Assembly (NCBI GenBank): GCA_031769625.1
Contig: JAUIMM010000636.1
Span: 2,321,501 to 2,385,500, forward strand
DNA from: Taudactylus pleione
Taxonomy: Eukaryota > Chordata > Amphibia > Anura > Myobatrachidae
Direction of reading: 5' to 3'
Length of the DNA: 64,000 nucleotides
The first letter of the stretch is position 1. Each line of letters opens with the position of its first letter. This document shows positions 33,701 to 48,800 of this stretch, in pieces. The position numbers were made by a program, and so were the translations under genes. The notes beneath the pieces were generated by a model. It did no database searches and was not told where the DNA came from. It was given only the letters and a program-made list of their open reading frames with translations.

Positions 33701-36700
33701 CTGCAGTCCTGGTAATGGCACCCTAATGACGTTATTCAGTGCCTGAACACACTACACAGTGCCTCACAGCACTCCTAGTAATGGCACCCTAATGACGTTA
33801 TTCAGTGCCTGAACACACAACACAGTGCTACACAGCATTCCTAGTAATGGCACCCTAATGACGTTATTCACTGCCTGAACACACAACACAGTGCCTCACA
33901 GCACTCCTAGTAAAGACACCCTAATGACGTTATTTAGTGCCTGAACACAGAACACATTGATTCACAGCACTCCTAGTAATGGCACCCTAATGACGTTATT
34001 CAGTGCCTGAACACACAACACAGTGCCTCACTGCACTGCTAGTAATGGCACCTTATTAACTGCCTGAACACACAACACAGTGCCTCACAGCACTCCTAGT
34101 AATGGCACCCTAATGACGTTATTCACTGCCTGAACACACAACACAGTGCATCACTGCACTCCTAGTAATGGCATCCTAATGACGTTATTTAGTGCCTGAA
34201 CACACAACACAGTGCCTCACAGCACTTCTAGTAATGGCACCCTAATGACGTTATTCAGTGCCTGAACACACAACACAGTGCTTCACTGCACTCCTAGTAA
34301 TGGCACCCTAATGATGTTATTCAGTGCCTGAACAGACAACAAAGTGCCTCACTGAACTCCTTTTAATGTCACCCTAATGACGTTATTCAGTGCCTGAACA
34401 CACAACACAGTGCTTCACAGCACTCCTAGCAATGGCACCCTGATGACATTATTCACTGCCTGAACACACAACACAGTGCCTTACAGCACTCCTAGTAATG
34501 GTACCCTAATGACGTTATTCAGTGCCTGAACACACAACACAGTGCCTCAATGCACTGCTAGTAGTGGCACCCTAATGACGTTATTCAGTGCCTGAACAGA
34601 CAACAAAGTGCCTCACAGCACTCCTAGTAATTGCACCCTAATGATGTTATTCACTGCCTTAACACAAAACACAGTGCCTCACTGCAGTCCTAGTAATGGT
34701 ACCCTAATGACGTTATTCAGTGCCTGAACAAACACAATGCTTCACAGCACTCATAGTAATGGCACCCTAATGACGTTATTCAGTGCCTGAACACACAACA
34801 CAGTGCCTCACAGCACTCCTAGTAATGGCACCCTAATGTCATTATTCACTGCCTGAACACACAACACAGTGCCTCACAGCACTCCTAGTAGTGGCACACT
34901 AATGACATTATTCAGTGCCTGAACACACAACACAGTGCTTCACAGCACTCCTAGTAATGTCACCCTAATGACGTTATTCACTGCCTGAACACACAACACA
35001 GTGCCTCACAGCACTCCTAGTAATGGCACACTAATGACGTTATTCAGTGCCTGAACACACAACACAGTGCCTCACTGCACTCCTAGTAATGGCACCCTAA
35101 TGACGTTATTCAGTGCCTGAACACACAACACAGTGCTTCACAGTACTCCTAGTAATGGCACCCTAATGACGTTATTCAGTGCCGGAACACACAACACAGT
35201 GCCTCACAGCACTCCTAGTAATGGCACCTTGATGACATTATTCACTGCCTGAACACACAACACAGTGCCTCACTGCAGTCCTAGTAATGGCACCCTAATG
35301 ACGTTATTCAGTGCCTGAACAACACAACACAGTGCCTCATTGCAGTCCTAATAATGGCACCTTAATCACGTTATTCAGTGCCTGATCACATAACACAGTG
35401 CTTCACAGCACTCCTAGTAATGGCACCCTAATGACGTAATTCACTGCCTGAACACACAACACAGTGCCTCACTGCAGTCCTAGTAATGGCACCTTAATGA
35501 CGTTATTCAGTGCCTGAACACACAACACGGTGCCTCACAGAACTCCTTTTAATGTCACCCTAATGACGTTATTCACTGCCTGAACACACAACACAGTGCC
35601 TCACTGCAGTCCTAGTAATGGCACCCTAATGACGTTATTCAGTGCCTGAACACACAACACAGTGCCTCACAGCACTCCTAGTAATGGTACCCTAATGACA
35701 TTATTCACTACCTGAACACACAACACAGAGCCTCACAGCACTCCTAGTAATGGCACACTAATGACGTTATTCAGTGCCTGAACACACAACACAGTGCATC
35801 ACAGCACTCCTAGTAAAGGCACCCTAATGACGTTATTCACTGCCTGAACACACAACACAGTGCCTCACTGCACTCGTAGTAATGGCATCCTAATGACGTT
35901 ATTCAGTGCCTGAACACACAACACAGTGCCTCACAGCACTCCTAGTAATGGCACCCTAATGACGTTATTCACTACCTGAACACACAACACAGTGCCTCAC
36001 TGCAGTCCTGGTAATGGCACCCTAATGACGTTATTCAGTGCCTGAACACACTACACAGAGCCTCACAGAACTCCTTTTATTGTCATCCTAATAACGTTAT
36101 TCACTGCCTGAACACACAACCCAGTGCCTTACTGCAGTCCTAGTAATGGCACCCTAATGACGTTATTCAGTGCCTGAACACACAACACAATGCTTCACAG
36201 CACTCCTAGTAATGGCACCCTAATGACGTTATTCACTGCCTGAACACACAACACAGTGCCTCACAGCACTCCTAGTAATGGTACCCTAATGACATTATTC
36301 ACTGCCTGAAACAGCACAGTGCCTCACAGCACTCCTAGTAATGGCACCCTAATGACGTTATTCTGTGCCTGAACATACAACACAGTGCCTCACTGCAATC
36401 CTGGTAATTGCACGCTAATGACGTTATTCAGTGCCTGAACACACAACACAGTGCCTCACAGCACTCCTAGTAATGGCACCCTAATGACATTATTCACTGC
36501 CTGAACACACAACACAGTGCCTCACTGCAATCCTAGTAATGGCACCCTAATGACGTTATTCAGTGTCTTAACACACAACACAGTGCCTCACAGCATTCCT
36601 AGTAATGGCACCCTAATGATGTTATTCAGTGCCTGAACAAAAAACACAGTGATTCACAGCACTCCTAGTAATGGCACCCTCATGACGTTATTCAGTGCCT

Positions 36701-38450
36701 GAACACACAACACAGTGCCTCACAGCACTCCTAGTAATGGCACCCTAATGACATTATTCACTGCCTGAACACACAACACAGTGTCTCACAGCACTTCTAG
36801 TAATGGCACCCTAATGACGTTATTCAGTGCCTGAACACACAACACAGTGCCTCACTGCACTCCTAGTAATGGCACCCTAATGACGTTATTCAGTGCCTGA
36901 ACAGACAACACAGTGCCTCACAGCACTCCTAGTAATTGCACCCTAATGACCTTATTCACTGCCTGAACACAAAACACAGTGCCTCACTGCAGTCCTAGTA
37001 ATGGCACCCTAATGACGTTATTCTGTGCCTGAACAAACACAGTGCATCACAGCACTCATAGTAATGGCACCCTAATGACATTATTCACTGCCTGAACACA
37101 TAACACAGTGCCTCACAGCACTCCTAGTAATGGCACCCTAATGTCATTATTCACTGCCTGAACACACAACACAGTTCCTCACAGCACTCCTAGTAATGGC
37201 ACACTAATGACGTTATTCAGTGCCTGAACACACAACACAGTGCTTCTCAGCACTCCTAGTAATGGCACCCTAATGACGTTATTCACTGCCTGAACACACA
37301 ACACAGTGCCTCACTGCACTGCTAGTAATGGCACCCTAATGTCATTATTCACTGCCTGAACACACAACACAGTGCCTCACAGCACTCCTAGTAATGGCAC
37401 ACTAATGACGTTATTCAGTGCCTGAACACACAACACAGTGCTTCACAGCACTCCTAGTAATGGCACCCTAATGACATTATTCACTGCCTGAACACACAAC
37501 ACAGTGCCTCACTGCACTCCTAGTAATGGCATCCTAATGACGACATTCAGTGCCTGAACACACAACACAGTGCCTCACAGCACTCCTAGTAATGGCACCC
37601 TAATGTCGTTATTCACTACCTGAACACACAACACAGTGCCTCACTGCAGTCCTGGTAATGGCACCCTAATGACGTTATTCAGTGCCTGAACACACTACAC
37701 AGTGCCTCACAGCACTCCTAGTAATGGCACCCTAATGACGTTATTCAGTGCCTGAACACACAACACAGTGCTACACAGCATTCCTAGTAATGGCACCCTA
37801 ATGACGTTATTCACTGCCTGAACACACAACACAGTGCCTCACAGCACTCCTAGTAAAGGCACCCTAATGACGTTATTTAGTGCCTGAACACAGAACACAT
37901 TGATTCACAGCACTCCTAGTAATGGCACCCTAATGACGTTATTCAGTGCCTGAACACACAACACAGTGCCTCACTGCACTGCTAGTAATGGCACCTTATT
38001 AACTGCCTGAACACACAACACAGTGCCTCACAGCACTCCTAGTAATGGCACCCTAATGACGTTATTCACTGCCTGAACACACAACACAGTGCATCACTGC
38101 ACTCCTAGTAATGGCATCCTAATGACGTTATTTAGTGCCTGAACACACAACACAGTGCCTCACAGCACTTCTAGTAATGGCACCCTAATGACGTTATTCA
38201 GTGCCTGAACACACAACACAGTGCTTCACTGCACTCCTAGTAATGGCACCCTAATGATGTTATTCAGTGCCTGAACAGACAACAAAGTGCCTCACTGAAC
38301 TCCTTTTAATGTCACCCTAATGACGTTATTCAGTGCCTGAACACACAACACAGTGCTTCACAGCACTCCTAGCAATGGCACCCTGATGACATTATTCACT
38401 GCCTGAACACACAACACAGTGCCTTACAGCAGTCCTAGTAATGGTACCCT
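30734..38450. repeat. Higher-order repeat, two copies of about 3.7-3.9 kb
   Basis: TCAATGCACTGCTAGTAGTGG-type sequence at 30734 recurs at 34547 (offset 3813). AGTCCTAATAATGG at 31531 recurs at 35344 (also 3813). The offset falls to 3684 after an internal loss of about two units (ACAGAACTCC at 32381 and 36065). It is 3943 at CCTTATTAAC (34051 and 37994), so the second copy also gained units. The copies lie head to tail, meeting near 34.54 kb. Confidence 0.85.
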
Positions 38451-41400
38451 AATAACGTTATTCAGTGCCTGAACAGACAACACAGTGCTTCACAGCACTC
38501 CTAGTAATGGCACCCTAATGACGTTATTCAATGCCTCAATACACAACACAGTGCCTCACAGCACTCCTAGTAATGGCATCCTAATGACATTTTTCACTGC
38601 CTGAACACACAACACAGTGCCTCACAGCACTTATAGTAATGGCACCCTAAAGACGTTATTCAGTGCCTGAACAGACAACAAAGTGCCTCACTGCACTCCT
38701 AGTAATTGCACCCTAATGACGTTATTCACTGCCTGAACACAAAACACAGTGCCTCACTGCAGTCCTAGTAATGGTACCCTAATGACGTTATTCAGTGCCT
38801 GAACAAACACAGTGCTTCACAGCACTCATAGTAATGGCACCCTAATGACGTTATTCGGTGCCTGAACACACAACACAGTGCCTCACAGCACTCCTAGTAA
38901 TGGCACCCTAATGACGTTAATCAGTGCCTGATCAAATAACTCAGTGCTTCACAGCACTCCTAGTAATGGCACCCTAATGACTGTATTCAGTGCCTGAACA
39001 CACAACACAGTGCCTTACAGCACTCCTAGTAATGGCACCCTAATGACGTTATTCAGTGCCTGAACACTCAACACAGTGCCTCACTGCAGTCCTAGTAATG
39101 GCACCCTAATGACGTTATTCAGTGTCTGAACACACAACACAGTGCCTCACAGCACTCCTAGTAATGGTACCCTAATGATGTTATTCAGTGCCTGAACAAA
39201 AAACAGTGATTCACAGCACTCCTAGTAAAGGCACCCTAATGACGTTATTCAGTGCCTGAACACACAACACAGTGCCTCACAGCACTCCTAGTAATGGCAC
39301 CCTAATGACGTTATTCAATGCCTCAATACACAACACAGTGCCTCACAGCACTCCTAGTAATGGCATCCTAATGACATTTTTCACTGCCTGAACACACAAC
39401 ACAGTGCCTCACAGCACTCCTAGTAATGGCACCCTAATGACGTTATTCAGTGCCTGAACACACAACACAGTGCCTCACAGCTCTCCTAGTAATGGCACCC
39501 TAATGAAATTATTCACTCTCTGAACACACAACACAGTGCTTCACAACACTCCTAGTAATGGCACCCTGATGACATTATTCACTACCTGAACACACAACAC
39601 AGTGCCTCACTGCAGTCCTAGTAATGGCACCCTAATGACGTTAATCAGTGCCTGATCAAATAACACAGTGCTTCACAGCACTCCTAGTAATGGCACCCTA
39701 ATGACATTATTCAGTGCCTGAACACACAACACAGTGACTCACTGCAGTCCTAGATGATGGCTCCCTAATGAAGTTATTCAGTGCCTGAACACACAACACA
39801 GTGCCTCTCTGAACTCCTTTTAATGTCACCCTAATGACGTTATTCAGTGCCTGAACACACAACACAGTGCTTCACAGCACTCCTAGTAATGGCACCCTGA
39901 TGACATTATTCACTGCCTGAACACACAACACAGTGCCTCACAGCACTCCTAGTAATGGCACCCTAATGACATTATTCACACTGTGAACACACAACACAGT
40001 GCTTCACAACACTCCTAGTAATGGCACCCTGATGACATTATTCACTGTCTGAACACACAACACAGTGCCTCACTGCAGTCCTAGTAATGGCACCCTAATG
40101 ACATTATTCAGTGCCTGAACACACAACACAGTGACACACTGCAGTCCTAGATGATGGCTCCCTAATGAAGTTATTCAGTGCCTGAACACACAACACAGAG
40201 CCTCACTGAACTCCTTTTAATGTCACCCTAATGACGTTATTCAGTGCCTGAACACACAACACAGTGCTTCACAGCACTCCTAGTAATGGCACCCTGATGA
40301 CATTATTCACTGCCTGAACACACAACACAGTGCCTTACAGCACTCCTAGTAATGGCACCCTAATGACGTTATTCAGTGCCTGAACACACAATACAGTGCT
40401 TCACAGCACTCCTAGTAATGGCACCCTAATGACGTTATTCACTGCCTGAACACACAACACAGTGCCTCACAGCATTCCTAGTAATGGCACCCTAATGACG
40501 TTATTCACTGGCTGAACACACAACACAGTGCCTCACTACAATCCTGTTAATTGCACGCTAATGACGTTATTCAGTGCCTGAACACACAACACAGTGCCTC
40601 AGAGCACTCCTAGTAATGGCACCCTAATGACGTTATTCACTGCCTGAACACACAACACAGTGCCTCACTGCAGTCCAAGTAATGGCACCCTAATGACGTT
40701 ATTCAGTGTCTGAACACACAACACAGTGCCTCACAGCACTCCTAGTAATGGCACCCTAATGATGTTATTCAGTGCCTGAACAAAAAACACAGTGATTCAC
40801 AGCACTCCTAGTAAAGGCACCCTAATGACGTTATTCAATGCCTGAACACACAACACAGTGCCTCACAGCACTCCTAGTAATGACACCCTAATGACATTAT
40901 TCACTGCCTGAACACACAACACAGTGCCTCACAGCACTTCTAGTAATGGCACCCTAATGACGTTATTCAGTGCCTGAACACACAACACAGTGCTTCACTG
41001 CACTCCTAGTAATGGCACCCTAATGATGTTATTCAGTGCCTGAACAGACAACAAAGTGCCTCACTGAACTCCTTTTAATGTCACCCTAATGACGTTATTC
41101 AGTGCCTGAACACACAACACAGTGCTTCACAGCACTCCTAGTAATGGCACCCTGATGACATTATTCACTGCCTGAACACACAACACAGTGCCTCACAGCA
41201 TTCCTAGTAATGGCACCCTAATGACGTTATTCAGTGTGTGAACACACAACACAGTGCCTCACAGCACTCCTAGTAATGGCACCCTAATGATGTTATTCAG
41301 TGCCTAAACAAAAAACACAGTGATTCACAGCACTCCTAGTAATGGCACCCTAATGACGTTATTCAATGCCTGAACACACAACACAGTGCCTCACAGCACT

Positions 41401-42899
41401 CCTAGTAATGACACCCTAATGACTTTATTCACTGCCTGAACACACAACACAGTGCCTCACAGCACTTCTAGTAATGGCACCCTAATGACGTTATTCAGTG
41501 CCGAACACACAACACAGTGCTTCACTGCACTCCTAGTAATGGCAACCTAATGATGTTATTCAGTGCCTGAACAGACAACAAAGTGCCTCACTGAACTCCT
41601 TTTAATGTCACCCTAATGACGTTATTCAGTGCCTGAACACACAACACAGTGCTTCACAGCACTCCTAGTAATGGCACCCTGATGACATTATTCACTGCCT
41701 GAACACACAACACAGTGCCTTACATCACTCCTAGTAATGGCACCCTAATGACGTTATTCAGTGCCTGAACACACAACACAGTGCTTCACAGCACTCCTAG
41801 TAATGGCACCCTAATGACGTTATTCAATGCCTGAATACACAACACAGTGCCTCACAGCACTCCTAGTAATGGCACCCTAATGACATTATTCACTGCCTGA
41901 ACACACAACACAGTGCCTCACAGCACTTCTAGTAATGGCACCCTAATGACGTTATTCAGTGCCTGAACACACAACACAGTGCCTCACTGCACTCCTAGTA
42001 ATGGCACCCTAATGACGTTTTTCAGTGCCTGAACAGACAACAAAGTGCCTCACAGCACTCCTAGTAATTGCACCCTAAAGACGTTATTCACTGCCTGAAC
42101 ACAAAACACAGTGCCTCACTGCAGTCCTAGTAATGGTACCCTAATGACGTTATTCAGTGCCTGAACAAACACAGTGCTTCACAGCACTCATAGTAATGGC
42201 ACCCTAATGATGTTATTCAGTGCCTGAACACACAACACAGTGATTCACAGCACTCATAGTAATGGCACCCTAATGACGTTATTCAGTGCCTGAACACACA
42301 ACACAGTGCCTCACAGCACTCCTAGTAATGGCACCCTAATGTCATTATTCACTGCCAGAACACACAACACAGTGCCTCACAGCACTCCTAGTAATGGCAC
42401 AGTAATGACGTTATTCAGTGCCTGAACACACAACACAGTGCCTCACTGCACTCCTAGTAATGGCACCCTAATGACGTTATTCAGTGCCTGAACACACAAC
42501 ACAGTGCTTCACAGCACTCCTAGTAATGGCACCCTAATGACGTTATTCAGTGCCGGAACACACAACACAGTGCCTCACAGCACTCCTAGTAATGGCACCC
42601 TGATGACATTATTCACTGCCTGAACACACAACACAGTGCCTCACTGCAGTCCTAGTAATGGCACCCTAATGACGTTATTCAGTGCCTGAACAACACAACA
42701 CAGTGCCTCATTGCAGTCCTAATAATGGCACCTTAATCACGTTATTCAGTGCCTGATCACATAACACAGTGCCTCACTGCAATCCTGCTAATTGCACGCT
42801 AATGACGTTATTCAGTGCCTGAACACACAACACAGTGCCTCACAGCACTCCTAGTAATGGCACCCTAATGACGTTATTCAGTGCCTGAACACACAACAC

Positions 42900-45800
42900 A
42901 GTGCCTCACAGCACTCCTAGTAATGGCACCCTAATGTCATTATTCACTGCCTGAACACAAAACACAGTGCCTCACAGCACTCCTAGTAATGGCACGCTAA
43001 TGACGTTATTCAGTGCCTGAACATACAACACAGTGCTTCACAGCACTCCTAGTAATGAGTAATGGCACCCTAATGACATTATTCACTGCCTGAACACACA
43101 ACACAGTGCCTCACTGCACTGCTAGTAATGGTACCCTAATGTCATTATTCGCTACCTGAACACACAACACAGTGCCTCACAGCACTCCTAGTAATGGCAC
43201 ACTAATGACGTTATTCAGTGCCTGAACACACAACACAGTGCATCACAGCACTGCTAGTAAAGGCACCCTAATGACGTTATTCACTGCCTGAACACACAAC
43301 ACAGTGCCTCACTGCACTCGTAGTAATGGCATCCTAATGACGTTATTCAGTGCCTGAACACACAACACAGTGCCTCACAGCACTCCTAGTAATGGCACCC
43401 TAATGACGTTATTCACTACCTGAACACACAACACAGTGTCTCACTGCAGTCTTGGTAATGGCACCCTAATGACGTTATTCAGTGCCTGAACACACTACAC
43501 AGAGCCTCACAGAACTCCGTTTATTGTCACCCTAATGACGTTATTCACTGCCTGAACACACAACCCAGTGCCTTACTACAGTCCTAGTAATGGCACCCTA
43601 ATGACGTTATTCAGTGCCTGAACACACAACACAATGCTTCACAGCACTCCTAGTAATGGCAACCTAATGACGTTATTCACTGCCTGAACACACAACACAG
43701 TGCCTCACAGCACTCCTAGTAATGGTACCCTAATGACATTATTCACTGCCTGAAACACAACACTGTGCCTCACAGCACTCCTAGTAATGGCACCCTAATG
43801 ACGTTATTCTGTGCCTGAACACACAACACAGTGCCTCACTGCAATCCTGGTAATTGCACGCTAATGACGTTATTCAGTGCCTGAACACACAACACAGTGC
43901 CTCACAGCACTCCTAGTAATGGCACCCTAATGACGTTATTCACTGCCTGAACACACAACACAGTGCCTCACTGCAATCCTAGTAATGGCACCCTAATGAC
44001 GTTATTCAGTGTCTGAACACACAACACAGTGCCTTACAGCATTCCTAGTAATGGCACCCTAATGATGTTATTCAGTGCCTGAACAAAAAACACAGTGATT
44101 CACAGCACTCCTAGTAATGGCACCCTCATGACGTTATTCAGTGCCTGAACACACAACACAGTGCCTCACAGCACTCCTAGTAATGGCACCCTAATGACAT
44201 TATTCACTGCCTGAACACACAACACAGTGCCTCACAGCACTTCTAGTAATGGCACCCTAATGACGTTATTCAGTGCCTGAACACACAACACAGTGCCTCA
44301 CTGCACTCCTAGTAATGGCACCCTAATGACGTTATTCAGTGCCTGAACAGACAACACAGTGCCTCACAGCACTCCTAGTAATTGCACCCTAATGACGTTA
44401 TTCACTGCCTGAACACAAAACACAGTGCCTCACTGCAGTCCTAGTAATGGCACCCTAATGACGTTATTCAGTGCCTGAACAAACACAGTGCATCACAGCA
44501 CTCCTAGTAATGGCACCCTAATGACGTTATTCACTGCCTGAACACACAACACAGTGCCTCACAGCACTCCTAGTAATGGCACCCTAATGTCATTATTCAC
44601 TGCCTGAACACACAACACAGTGCCTCACAGCACTCCTAGTAATGGCACACTAATGACGTTATTCAGTGCCTGAACACACAACACAGTGCTTCACAGCACT
44701 CCTAGTAATGGCACCCTAATGACGTTATTCACTGCCTGAACACACAACACAGTGCCTCACTGCACTGCTAGTAATGGCAACCTAATGTCATTATTCACTG
44801 CCTGAACACACAACACAGTGCCTCACAGCACTCCTAGTAATGGCACACTAATGACGTTATTCAGTGCCTGAACACACAACACAGTGCTTCACAGCACTCC
44901 TAGTAATGGCACCCTAATGACATTATTCACTGCCTGAACACACAACACAGTGCCTCACTGCACTCCTAGTAATGGCATCCTAATGACGACATTCAGTGCC
45001 TGAACACACAACACAGTGCCTCACAGCACTCCTAGTAATGGCACCCTAATGACGTTATTCACTACCTGAACACACAACACAGTGCCTCACTGCAGTCCTG
45101 GTAATGGCACCCTAATGACGTTATTCAGTGCCTGAACACACTACACAGTGCCTCACAGCACTCCTAGTAATGGCACCCTAATGACGTTATTCACTGCCTG
45201 AACACAGTGCCTCATAGCACTCCTAGTAAAGGCACCCTAATGACGTTATTTAGTGCCTGAATACAGAACACATTGATTCACAGCACTCCTAGTAATGGCA
45301 CCCTAATGACGTTATTCAGTGCCTGAACACACAACACAGTGCTACACAGCATTCCTAGTAATGGCACCCTAATGACGTTATTCACTGCCTGAACACAGTG
45401 CCTCATAGCACTCCTAGTAAAGGCACCCTAATGACGTTATTTAGTGCCTGAATACAGAACACATTGATTCACAGCACTCCTAGTAATGGCACCCTAATGA
45501 CGTTATTCAGTGCCTGAACACACAACACAGTGCCTCACTGCACTGCTAGTAATGGCACCTTAATGTCATTATTAACTGCCTGAACACACAACACAGTGCC
45601 TCACAGCACTCCTAGTAATGGCACCCTAATGACTTTATTCACTGCCTGAACACACAACACAGTGCCTCACTGCACTCCTAGTAATGGCATCCTAATGACG
45701 TTATTCAGTGCCTGAACACACAACACAGTGCCTCACAGCACTCCTAGTAATGGCACCCTAATGACATTATTCACTACCTGAACACACAACACAGTACCTC

Positions 45801-48800
45801 ACTGCAGTCCTAGTAATGGCACCCTAATGACGTTATTTAATGCCTGAACACACTACACAGTGCCTCACAGCACTCCTAGTAATGGCACCCTAATGACGTT
45901 ATTCACTGCCTGAACACACAACACAGTGCCTCACAGCACTCCTAGTAATGGCACCCTAATGACGTTATTCAGTGCCTGAACACACAACACAGTGCTTCAC
46001 AGCACTCCTAGTAATGGCACCCTAATGACGTTATTCAGTGCCGGAACACACAACACAGTGCCTCACAGCACTCCTAGTAATGGCACCCTGATGACTTATT
46101 CACTGCCTGAACACACAACACAGTGCCTCACTGCGCTCCTAGTACTGGCACCCTAATGACGTTATTCACTGCTTCAACACACAACACAGTGCCTCACTGC
46201 AATCCTGGTAATTGCACGCTAATGACGTTATTCAGTGCCTGAACAAACAACACAGTGCCTCACAGCACTCCTAGTAATCGCACCCTAATGACGTTATTCA
46301 CTGCCTGAACACACAACACAGTGCCTCACTGCAATCCTAGTAATGGCACCCTAATGACGTTATTCAGGGTCTGAACACACAACACAGTGCCTCACAGCAC
46401 TCCTAGTAATGGCACCCTAATGATGTTATTCAGTGCCTGAACAAAAAACACAGTGATTCACAGCACTCCTAGTAATGGCCCCCTAATTACGTTATTCAGT
46501 GCCTGAACACACAACACAGTGCCTCACAGCACTCCTAGTAATGGCACCCTAATGACATTATTCACTGCCTGAACACACAACACAGTGCCTCACAGCACTT
46601 CTAGTAATGGCACCCTAATGACATTATTCAGTGCCTGAACACACAACACAGTGCCTCACTGCACTCCTAGTAATGGCAACCTAATGACGTTATTCAGTGC
46701 CTGAACAAACACAGTGCTTCACAGCACTCATAGTAATGGCACCCTAATGACGTTATTCAGTGCCTGAACACACAACACAGTGCCTCACAGCACTCCTAGT
46801 AATGGCACCCTAATGTCATTATTCACTGCCTGAACACACAACACAGTGCCTCACAGCACTCCTAGTAATGGCACGCTAATGACGTTATTCAGTGCCTGAA
46901 CACACAACACAGTGCTTCACAGCACTCCTAGTAATGGCACCCTAATGACATTATTCACTGCCTGAACACACAACACAGTGCCTCACTGCACTGCTAGTAA
47001 TGGTACCCTAATGTCATTATTCACTACCTGAACACACAACACAGTGCCTCACAGCACTCCTAGTAATGGCACACTAATGACGTTATTCAGTGCCTGAACA
47101 CACAACACAGTGCATCACAGCACTCCTAGTAAAGGCACCCTAATGACGTTATTCACTGCCTGAACACACAACACAGTGCCTCACTGCACTCGTAGTAATG
47201 GCATCCTAATGACGTTATTCAGTGCCTGAACACACAACACAGTGCCTCACAGCACTCCTAGTAATGGCACCCTAATGACGTTATTCACTACCTGAACACA
47301 CAACACAGTGTCTCACTGCAGTCCTGGTAATGGCACCCTAATGACGTTATTCAGTGCCTGAACACACTACACAGAGCCTCACAGAACTCCTTGTATTGTC
47401 ACCCTAATGACGTTATTCACTGCCTGAACACACAAACCAGTGCCTTACTGCAGTCCTTTTAATGGCACCCTAATGACGTTATTCACTGCCTGAACACACA
47501 ACACAGTGCCTCACAGCACTCCTAGTAATGGTACCCTAATGACATTATTCACAGCCTGAAACACAACACAGTGCCTCACAGCACTCCTAGTAATGGCACC
47601 CTAATGACGTTATTCTGTGCCTGAACACACAACACAGTGCCTCACTGCAATCCTGGTAATTGCACGCTAATGACGTTATTCAGTGCCTGAACACACAACA
47701 CAGTGCCTCACAGCACTCCTAGTAATGGCACCCTAATGACGTTATTCACTGCCTGAACACACAACACAGTGCCTCACTGCAATCCTAGTAATGACACCCT
47801 AATGACGTTATTCAGTGTCTGAACACACAACACAGTGCCTCACAGCATTCCTAGTAATGGCACCCTAATGATGTTATTCAGTGCCTGAACAAAAAACACA
47901 GTGATTCACAGCACTCCTAGTAATGGCACCCTCATGACGTTATTCAGTGCCTGAACACACAACACAGTGCCTCACAGCACTCCTAGTAATGGCACCCTAA
48001 TGACATTATTCACTGCCTGAACACACAACACAGTGTCTCACAGCACTTCTAGTAATGGCACCCTAATGACGTTATTCAGTGCCTGAACAGACAACACAGT
48101 GCCTCACAGCACTCCTAGTAATTGCACCCTAATGACGTTATTCAGTGCCTGAACACACAACACAGTGCCTCACTGCACTACTAGTAATGGCACCCTAATG
48201 ACGTTATTCAGTGCCTGAACAGACAACACAGTGCCTCACAGCACTCCTAGTAATTGCACCCTAATGACGTTATTCACTGCCTGAACACAAAACACAGTGC
48301 CTCACTGCAGTCCTAGTAATGGCACCCTAATGACGTTATTCAGTGCCTGAACAAACACAGTGCATCACAGCACTCATAGTAATGGCACCCTAATGACGTT
48401 ATTCAGTGCCTGAACACACAACACAGTGCCTCACAGCACTCCTAGTAATGGCACCCTAATGTCATTATTCACTGCCTGAACACACAACACAGTGCCTCAC
48501 AGCACTCCTAGTTATGGCACACTAATGACGTTATTCAGTGCCTGAGCACACAACACAGTGCTTCACAGCACTCCTAGTAATGGCACACTAATGACGTTAT
48601 TCAGTGCCTGAACACACAACACAGTGCTTCACAGCACTCCTAGTAATGGCACCCTAATGACATTATTCACTGCCTGAACACACAACACAGTGCGTCACTG
48701 CACTCCTAGTAATGGCATCCTAATGACGACATTCAGTGCCTGAACACACAACACAGTGCCTCACAGCACTCCTAGTAATGGCACCCTAATGACGTTATTC

